Positions 6,366-12,169 of a stretch of 12,169 nucleotides of DNA are shown here, in pieces. Each line of letters begins with the position of its first letter. Position 1 is the first letter of the stretch. Origin of the DNA: Candidatus Saccharimonadota bacterium (GTDB taxonomy: Bacteria; Patescibacteria; Saccharimonadia; Saccharimonadales; Nanosyncoccaceae); the NCBI GenBank assembly GCA_017429465.1, contig JAFROU010000035.1, positions 1-12,169 on the forward strand, given 5' to 3'. A model generated the notes under the pieces. The model was not told the origin of the DNA. It did not search any database and saw only the letters and a program-made list of their open reading frames with translations. A program made the position numbers and the translations under genes.

Positions 6366-6389
6366 CCGCCCCATTAGGGGCGGTTTTTT
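6366..6389 (+). terminator. Strong Rho-independent terminator
   Basis: 7-bp all-GC stem CCGCCCC/GGGGCGG with an ATTA loop and six T. It ends transcription from the tRNA/ncRNA side and shields the surface protein B promoter that starts 22 bp later. Confidence 0.9.
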
Positions 6390-6411
6390 ATGATTATGTC
6401 GTAAAAAGCCC

Positions 6412-6440
6412 TTGTGCTTTTTATATATATTCTGTAGAAT
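6412..6440 (+). promoter_or_regulatory. Candidate promoter of surface protein B
   Basis: TTGTGC (6412-6417, 3/6) and TAGAAT (6435-6440, 5/6) with 17-bp spacing; predicted start near 6447, giving a leader of about 48 nt. The -35 is overlapped by a 7-bp inverted repeat, AAAAAGC (6403-6409) / GCTTTTT (6416-6422), which could be an operator, a weak AT-rich terminator, or chance. Confidence 0.45.
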
Positions 6441-6447
6441 TGAGGTA

Positions 6448-6494
6448 GGCACCTTTTTGGGAGGTGCTGTGGAACAAACCAAAAAATAGGTCAT
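6448..6494 (+). promoter_or_regulatory. Structured leader of surface protein B: hairpin over the GGAGG motif plus a six-codon upstream reading frame
   Basis: A 7-bp stem pairs 6448-6454 (GGCACCT core) with 6462-6468 (AGGTGCT), placing the perfect GGGAGG (6459-6464) in its loop and 3' arm. GGAGG lies 30 nt before the ATG of surface protein B, far beyond normal spacing. It is correctly placed for a GTG at 6469 that opens a mini-ORF, MEQTKK, ending in TAG at 6487-6489, 5 nt before the ATG at 6495. The ATG itself has only a weak TAGG before it. Translation by reinitiation after the mini-ORF is plausible but inferred. Confidence 0.4.
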
Positions 6495-9400
6495 ATGCAA
6501 ACAAGAATAAAACAGATAAAAAATATACTGTTTCTAACGTGGCTTTTTGTCGCGTTTTTTGCATTTGATAAGACCGCGTTTGCCGCAGCAAATACTCCTT
6601 CCCTGTCTCTTAGTTCTAGTACTATTTCTGTACAGATTAATCTTAATGAATTCAATATTTTAAAAACTGGTAATACAACTATTTCGGTTACTACCACCAA
6701 TCCAACTGGATATACTCTTACTCTCGCAACATCTGGAACTAACACTAATCTTATTTCGGGGTCGAATACAATTCCAACTCTTACTGCCAATAGTTCTTCC
6801 AATAACTTCCCTATAGGCAGATGGGGGTATTCGTTAGATAACAATACATTCAAGCCTGCCCCTAGTAAATCTGGTTCTGGCGATGTTCTTGCTTCTACTA
6901 CTGTTTCCAATACTATGGCCAATTCTTATGAACTATATGTAGGTGCTAAGGTGGCGAATACGCAGCCATCGGGTAATTATACTAATAGTTTTACGGTGAC
7001 AGCGGTGGCTAACCCAATTAATTACACACTATCTTTCAACGCTAATGGCGGTTCTAATAATCCAGCTACTCAAACTGTTTCGTCTAATGCAGAATCTCAT
7101 ACCTTTACTATTCCTTCCTCTAACCCGACAAAGACCGGATATACCTTTAAGGGCTGGTGTTCGAGCACGATTAGCGGAAATAATGGGACTTCTGCTCCAA
7201 GTTGTTCTGGCTCGTCTTATTCTTCAGGTGCTTCCGTTACGCTTTCTTATACTTCTCCGTCACTAACGCTTAATGCGATGTGGCAGAGGAATACTGCAAC
7301 TGTTAAGCTTGGGACTAAAGTTAATGTCACCAAGGTGTATTACGGGACTAGCGTTGATGCTATTAATACCGAATTAACAACTTCTGGTTTTACTGCAGCC
7401 TCTAACACTACTTATTACTTTAGGGCTGATGTGCCCGCTGGATATACTTTCTCTGCTTGGTCTGGTTGGTTTACTGGGTCGGATGATACTTATTCTACCG
7501 GTAAATCATTTACTACTAATGGTGGAACTTATACCGTCAACGCTGACGCTGCGGCTAACCCTTATACTGTGACGTTTAAGTCTTATGATGGTGCTACCAC
7601 TTACGGTACTCAGTCATTTACTTATGGTACTTCTGCCGCACTACGTGCGCGTACTGGTTCAGGCTGGACGGTGACACCCACGGCTCCAGTTAATAAAGTC
7701 TTTTATGGCTGGTCAATCACTTCTAATTCGACGACTCGTAGTTATACAGACGGTCAGTCCGTAAGCAATCTTACTACTACCTATAATGGGGACTTTGTGC
7801 TTTATGCGGTTTGGGTGTCAGTGCCGACGACATACCAGATAACCTTTAATCCAAACAATAATACTTCGTTTACGCTTAATGGTACGACTTATACTTCTAC
7901 GACTAGTTTTGATCTTTGCACGACTACAATTGTCTATAACGGTGAAGCCGTACCGACTTCTTGTACTGGGTCGATGACACTTCCAACTGTTAATGCTCCA
8001 ACAGGTTTTACTGTGGCTGGTTGGTCAACTACTTCAACTGGTACCTATAATCCGGACTATTCTTCTGGCGCCACAAATGTTAGTTTGACCTCCGGCACTA
8101 CTCTATATGCCCAGTCTTATAAGCCAGACATTGTTTATACTGCCACTCCACTTAAGAATGTTAGTAGTGCCACTGGGTCAACTTCATCGGTTTCATGTGT
8201 TGTTCCTGCGGTATATAACGGCGCAACTCAGGGTACTACGTGTAGTGTTAATTTACCGAATAATGGATTCACTTTGACCGGCTGGACTTTTAATGGTTGG
8301 GTGGGCACCGGTACCTCTTCCACTACTGCTGAGACTTCTGGTTTGTCTCCTCAAACTACGCTTTACCTTACTGGTAGCACAAATATTGTTGCTACTTGGA
8401 AAAAAGACGTTGAAGTAACCCTTAATGTGGCATTTAATGCTAATGGAGGAAGTGAAGATTTGTCTGCCTCTACTGTTGTGACGAGAACTCTATATAATGG
8501 TAATACTACTCTTAATACGACCGTTTCTATTATTGCGCCGGCTTGTACGACTTATACAGGCTTTACCTGCCTAGGATATGATTCTTCTAGCACTGCTACG
8601 ACAGCTTCTTGGACGGCCGGTACGTCTAAAGATTTTGCAATAAATGCTGAAATACCATTATCCGTTTCAACACTAACATCAGCTCGCACTGTGTATCATA
8701 TCTGGCAAGCAAATAATTTTACTATTGTTTATAACGGAAACGGGGGGGCTGGTAGTATGTCTGGTTATCAGCATGCGAATGTTAGCGAAGGTAGTTCTAT
8801 TAACCTTTATTCTTCAAACTTTAGTAGATCTGGCTATGGCTTTGCGGGCTGGTCATTTAACTCGAATTCAACCGTCAATGGTAGTTCTACTATTTATGGT
8901 CCTAACGCTACTATCACTATTCCTTCAGGTGTTTATGCTCAATATGGATCCTCTGGCACATTAAATCTTTATGCTGTTTGGGTCGCTTCTGAAGGCACAT
9001 TACAATCTTGGATTGGTTGCAGCAGTCTTAGCTCAGGCGCAATTACGGCGCTTACTGATGTAAGAGATAATCATACGTATGCTATAGCTAAACTTGGAGA
9101 TGGCAATTGTTGGATGATTGAAAATTTGCGTTTTGATCCAGCTAATAAGACTATTACGACCAGTAATACAAATTCTCCTACTTTTGATTTTGTCACTAAG
9201 GCTGCTGCAGTAACAAGCTCTAGCTTTGATGCTTGTAATTATGGTGTTACTTACTGTAAAGACACTTATTCTGTTGGAATGGGTAATGTCACAGGTTCTT
9301 CCAGTAGTCCAAACAGCGGCGGGCAGCCATCTCGTTGGTTTTCTTATGGTGCTATCTATAATTGGTATACAGCTACAGCTGGCAATGGTACATATAACAT

Positions 9401-12169
9401 GGCTAGTGGTACAACGGCCGGGGATATTTGTCCAGCCGGCTGGCATCTTCCATATGGCGGTTCTTCTGGCGGTGCTGGTGGCGGTAATACTGTTGGCGGA
9501 TTTTATTATCTTGCCTATACCATTGGTGCTATCAATAATAATGCTAGTAGCTCTACAATATTACGTAATTATCCGAATAATTTTGTTTATTCTGGTGCAT
9601 ATGTTAATTCTGTAACTCAAGGTCGCGGTTCATATAGTGAATTATGGAGTAGTACTGCGTCTAGTAATTCTAATGTATTTTATACATATTTTGGCGCCAC
9701 AGAGGTAAATTATACTAATAAACTTATGGCTAAGTCAAATGGCCTTCCTGTTCGTTGTATAATATCAAACGCTAGTTCTTATTTGGTTCATTTCAACCCG
9801 AACACAAATATTTATTCTGGTGAAATGCTTGACCAAGTAATAAATGTTTGTCAAACGACCTCACTAAGCAAGAATCTATTTACTAGGTCAGTTTCAAGTT
9901 ACAGTGGATACAGATTCACCGGCTGGAACACCAATTCAAACGGTACTGGTACTAGTTATCGCGATGAGGATGATGTTCTTAATCTTACGACGGCGGGTAA
10001 TACATTCACGCTTTACGCTCAATGGGAGCAGGTCGCTGTGATGAGAGTTAATTATCAAGCTAATAATTTATACTTTGGTAATAGCTCTTCGGTTGTGACC
10101 AATACCGTTTATTATTACAATTCATGTAGTCCTTATTATGTTTCGAGCCCATCCTATTCACATACTGCTAACATTAATGATAGTGGTGTTGCAAGTGGTA
10201 CTTATGCGACAAATCTAGCTACAAAGGACGTAGTAACTATTGCCGGCGCTGATTTTATCCGTGCTGAGATATATTACAGTACTGAAAATAACTGGGATAT
10301 GCTTTACGTGTTTCAAGGTGAATATACCGGAAGTGTTACTCGTAGTATGTCTGCCGGGCAGTTAATGACCTATCAGGGTGGTGGGAAAACTGATTATGCT
10401 AATGCTACACATGTCACGCTGGATATTCCTGGAGATAAAGCGACGTTTGCTTTCTATTCTGATTCTTCGAACCAGTATTACGGATATTATGTAGTTGCAA
10501 CTGGTTATTATGCAAACAATCCTGGTAGTTACGCGAGTATAAATCAGGTTTGCTCCCGTGAGGTGGTGTCTGGTTCTTATAAAGTCCCAACCACTACTGA
10601 ATTCCAGAAGTTTCTTGGTTGGAACACAAGCTCATCTGCAACATCTGCGACATATGTTACGCACGATGATATTCTCAATAATCTTTCTGGCAGTAATTCT
10701 CAAACTATTACCGTCTATGCGATTTGGCAAAAACTGCTGAAGGTCAACTTTAATGGTAATGGAGCTAGTTCAGGCGCGACCGCCACAGCTTATATTCCGG
10801 AAAACTCTTCTGGGCTGCTTACTGCCAATGGTTATTTGAGGGATGGATATAAATTTGTTAAATGGACTACTTCTTCGGATGGTACGGGTTCATCATATTT
10901 AAACGGTGCGTATTATAATGTAGGTTCTATTAGTCTGGGTGCTCAAGTGACCCTTTATGCTAACTGGACTATGGTATATTCATTTGCTTATAATGGCAAT
11001 GGGGCTGATTCTGGAACTGGCTATGGTGACATGGCTAATATTAAACAGACAAATATTGGCATAAATGACTATGTTGGTCTATTTGCTTCAAATTATTCTA
11101 GGTCTGGTTATGGTTTCTTAGGTTGGTCAACTACACAGTCGAGTAGCACAGATCGTGCGACATTAAATAATCAAATATCTGCTGGTACACTTAAAGTTTA
11201 TGGCCCTAACGAAGCGGTACTTGTCGATTCTAATTTGCTTAATAAAGCAAATTCAAATAAAATCATTACATTCTATGCCGTTTGGATGAAGGCTGAGACT
11301 TCTGGCTCTACTCCTGTTTATCTCCAAAGTTGGACTGGTTGTTCTGCTTTGACGGCTACGACTTATAATTCTAGTACTTTAATTCAGACCCCTGGTAGCG
11401 TCTATGCTTTAACCGACAGGCGTGACAATAACGTTTATGCTGTGGCTAAACTAGCCGACGGCAACTGCTGGATGATTGAGAACCTAAGAATCAGCTCTGG
11501 AGCGACAACTAGTTCGACTTATTCTCAAGGGTATGGTTCTGGTTTCTCTGGATTAGCTGATAGTGAATACACAAACTTCTCTAACTCTACTACCGCTAAT
11601 ACAAAATATAGTACTACGAATATAACTGGGTCTAATCAGGGATATCGTTTCCCTAGATTTAATAATTACAATATTATTCACCACACGAGCGAAACTACTA
11701 TAGATTATAACCCATCATTTACTGCCTCATTTGCTGCGAGTAGTAATAATGAGCACCCTACTAATTTAAACGTTCCTATTTATAGTTATGGCAATTATTA
11801 TACCTGGGCAGCTGCGACTGCAAATATTAATGACAATACTTCGCTAGTTTCCGTCTCAACCTCTTTGTGTCCAACTGGATGGACTATCCCTTATGGCGGT
11901 GCTTCTGAGGCAACTGGAAATCGTAGTGGCGGGTTTTACTATCTAGGTTCTAAAATTGGGGCGACAAGTTCTAACACTACTTCCTCAAGATCATTACGAA
12001 CTTTCCCAAATAATTTTGTATTTGCAGGCTCATATTATAATAGTAGTATTAGTAATCGTGGGTATAGTATTAATTATTGGACATCTACGAATATTGATAA
12101 TGTACAAGCATATTATACTAGCATAACCTATTCTTCGGTTGCTTTGAGCCCTTCAGTGTATAAGTATTA
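6495..12169 (+). CDS. Giant secreted modular surface protein B (B-repeats, CUB-like domain, two Fib_succ_major-type domains), C-terminus off the right edge
   Basis: The frame is open for 1891 codons to the window edge. Residues 1-30 are a signal peptide (RIKQIK basic start, hydrophobic 11-24, AFA cleavage site at 28-30). Residues about 33-175 match the N-terminal domain of surface protein A (GYTLTL, a WGY/WGF motif, SYELYVGAKVANTQPSGNY). About eleven units of InlB B-repeat type (Flg_new / Listeria-Bacteroides family, marked by FxxNGG, GYxFxGW and LYAxW) follow: seven at about 176-832, one at 1092-1179, one split around a CUB-like domain (1180-1414; CUB-like part about 1246-1340), then 1415-1493 and 1494-1606. 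Two Fibrobacter-succinogenes-major-type domains lie at 833-1091 and from 1607 to the edge, each with DGNCWMIENLR and CPxGW. The composition is rich in Ser, Thr, Asn, Gly and Tyr; cysteines cluster in the Fib_succ domains, suggesting disulfides. It is exported and probably surface-displayed; the anchor is outside the window. A role in adhesion is inferred, the ligand unknown. Confidence 0.93.
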   Translation, partial: MQTRIKQIKNILFLTWLFVAFFAFDKTAFAAANTPSLSLSSSTISVQINLNEFNILKTGNTTISVTTTNPTGYTLTLATSGTNTNLISGSNTIPTLTANSSSNNFPIGRWGYSLDNNTFKPAPSKSGSGDVLASTTVSNTMANSYELYVGAKVANTQPSGNYTNSFTVTAVANPINYTLSFNANGGSNNPATQTVSSNAESHTFTIPSSNPTKTGYTFKGWCSSTISGNNGTSAPSCSGSSYSSGASVTLSYTSPSLTLNAMWQRNTATVKLGTKVNVTKVYYGTSVDAINTELTTSGFTAASNTTYYFRADVPAGYTFSAWSGWFTGSDDTYSTGKSFTTNGGTYTVNADAAANPYTVTFKSYDGATTYGTQSFTYGTSAALRARTGSGWTVTPTAPVNKVFYGWSITSNSTTRSYTDGQSVSNLTTTYNGDFVLYAVWVSVPTTYQITFNPNNNTSFTLNGTTYTSTTSFDLCTTTIVYNGEAVPTSCTGSMTLPTVNAPTGFTVAGWSTTSTGTYNPDYSSGATNVSLTSGTTLYAQSYKPDIVYTATPLKNVSSATGSTSSVSCVVPAVYNGATQGTTCSVNLPNNGFTLTGWTFNGWVGTGTSSTTAETSGLSPQTTLYLTGSTNIVATWKKDVEVTLNVAFNANGGSEDLSASTVVTRTLYNGNTTLNTTVSIIAPACTTYTGFTCLGYDSSSTATTASWTAGTSKDFAINAEIPLSVSTLTSARTVYHIWQANNFTIVYNGNGGAGSMSGYQHANVSEGSSINLYSSNFSRSGYGFAGWSFNSNSTVNGSSTIYGPNATITIPSGVYAQYGSSGTLNLYAVWVASEGTLQSWIGCSSLSSGAITALTDVRDNHTYAIAKLGDGNCWMIENLRFDPANKTITTSNTNSPTFDFVTKAAAVTSSSFDACNYGVTYCKDTYSVGMGNVTGSSSSPNSGGQPSRWFSYGAIYNWYTATAGNGTYNMASGTTAGDICPAGWHLPYGGSSGGAGGGNTVGGFYYLAYTIGAINNNASSSTILRNYPNNFVYSGAYVNSVTQGRGSYSELWSSTASSNSNVFYTYFGATEVNYTNKLMAKSNGLPVRCIISNASSYLVHFNPNTNIYSGEMLDQVINVCQTTSLSKNLFTRSVSSYSGYRFTGWNTNSNGTGTSYRDEDDVLNLTTAGNTFTLYAQWEQVAVMRVNYQANNLYFGNSSSVVTNTVYYYNSCSPYYVSSPSYSHTANINDSGVASGTYATNLATKDVVTIAGADFIRAEIYYSTENNWDMLYVFQGEYTGSVTRSMSAGQLMTYQGGGKTDYANATHVTLDIPGDKATFAFYSDSSNQYYGYYVVATGYYANNPGSYASINQVCSREVVSGSYKVPTTTEFQKFLGWNTSSSATSATYVTHDDILNNLSGSNSQTITVYAIWQKLLKVNFNGNGASSGATATAYIPENSSGLLTANGYLRDGYKFVKWTTSSDGTGSSYLNGAYYNVGSISLGAQVTLYANWTMVYSFAYNGNGADSGTGYGDMANIKQTNIGINDYVGLFASNYSRSGYGFLGWSTTQSSSTDRATLNNQISAGTLKVYGPNEAVLVDSNLLNKANSNKIITFYAVWMKAETSGSTPVYLQSWTGCSALTATTYNSSTLIQTPGSVYALTDRRDNNVYAVAKLADGNCWMIENLRISSGATTSSTYSQGYGSGFSGLADSEYTNFSNSTTANTKYSTTNITGSNQGYRFPRFNNYNIIHHTSETTIDYNPSFTASFAASSNNEHPTNLNVPIYSYGNYYTWAAATANINDNTSLVSVSTSLCPTGWTIPYGGASEATGNRSGGFYYLGSKIGATSSNTTSSRSLRTFPNNFVFAGSYYNSSISNRGYSINYWTSTNIDNVQAYYTSITYSSVALSPSVYKY
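8715..9764 (+). repeat. Duplicated super-module, copy 1 (B-repeat plus Fib_succ_major domain)
   Basis: Within surface protein B, residues 741-1090. It begins with YNGNG and SGYGFAGWS, passes YGPN and LYAVW, and continues into LQSWIGCSSL, ALTDVRDN, AKLGDGNCWMIENLR, CPAGWHLPYGG, GGFYYL, YPNNFVYSG and LPVRC. Copy 2 lies about 2.26-2.36 kb further on. The two are alike in protein but differ at many synonymous positions, so the duplication is old and kept by selection on the protein. Confidence 0.75.
10974..12169 (+). repeat. Duplicated super-module, copy 2 (truncated by the window edge)
   Basis: Within surface protein B, from residue 1494. It repeats the order of copy 1: YNGNG, SGYGFLGWS, YGPN, FYAVW, LQSWTGCSAL, ALTDRRDN, AKLADGNCWMIENLR, CPTGWTIPYGG, GGFYYL, FPNNFVFAG. 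The spacing between copies grows from 753 codons at YNGNG to 786 codons at WMIENLR, because copy 2 has longer loops. Confidence 0.75.

Noticed and set aside
6403..6422. AAAAAGC/GCTTTTT inverted repeat as a terminator
   Set aside because: The stem is almost all A-T and overlaps the probable -35 of surface protein B; recorded only as a possible operator or chance repeat.
6491..6922. A 143-codon open frame on the minus strand opposite the start of surface protein B
   Set aside because: It is antisense to a clear signal peptide and N-terminal domain and has no recognisable domain or start signals.
9033..9615. Open frames of 137 (minus, 9033-9446) and 129 codons (plus, 9226-9615)
   Set aside because: They overlap the Fib_succ_major domain of surface protein B in other frames and arise from its biased Ser/Thr/Gly codons.

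Overview
The window reads as a piece of a small, AT-rich bacterial genome, most likely a member of the Candidate Phyla Radiation and probably Candidatus Saccharibacteria (TM7). This is inferred from three things: very large Ser/Thr/Asn-rich secreted proteins built from InlB-type B-repeats, Fibrobacter-succinogenes-major-type domains and a CUB-like domain; slimmed-down housekeeping proteins such as a DNA polymerase III delta-prime of only 221 residues; and tight, overlapping genes. TGA is a true stop (trpS and the pseudouridine synthase both end in TGA), so the UGA=Gly code of Gracilibacteria/SR1 does not apply. No marker here proves the phylum.

Layout. (1) 1-2218, minus strand: the N-terminal 739 codons of a secreted modular surface protein (surface protein A), cut by the left edge. 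(2) 2344-5755, minus strand: a compact housekeeping cluster in the order trpS, RluA-family pseudouridine synthase, holB-like delta-prime, membrane-anchored TPR protein. Junctions are a 4-bp overlap, an 11-bp overlap and a 7-bp gap. (3) 5756-5829: a short divergent promoter region. (4) 5830-6389, plus strand: tRNA-Ala(GGC) with its terminator, then a strong promoter driving a GC-rich, highly structured stretch of about 340 nt that I read as an unassigned non-coding RNA, closed by a series of hairpins including a canonical terminator. (5) 6390-6494: promoter and structured leader of the next gene. (6) 6495-12169, plus strand: at least 1891 codons of a second giant secreted protein (surface protein B), cut by the right edge.

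How it works together. The central block serves translation and replication: Trp-tRNA charging, rRNA pseudouridylation, clamp loading, tRNA-Ala. It is flanked by two outward-facing genes for cell-surface proteins that share a homologous N-terminal domain followed by beta-rich repeats. This suggests a family of surface proteins, plausibly used for contact with a host cell or neighbour, though no function is proven by the sequence.

Regulation. An extended -10 element, TGCTATAAT, recurs at trpS, the TPR gene and the ncRNA, with TGATATAAT at the tRNA. At trpS and the TPR gene it sits exactly 6 nt before the ATG inside an identical 14-mer, predicting leaderless mRNAs. Both surface genes instead have 5' leaders with perfect GGAGG motifs placed unusually far from the start codon.

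No CRISPR array, insertion sequence, phage gene or integration site was seen.
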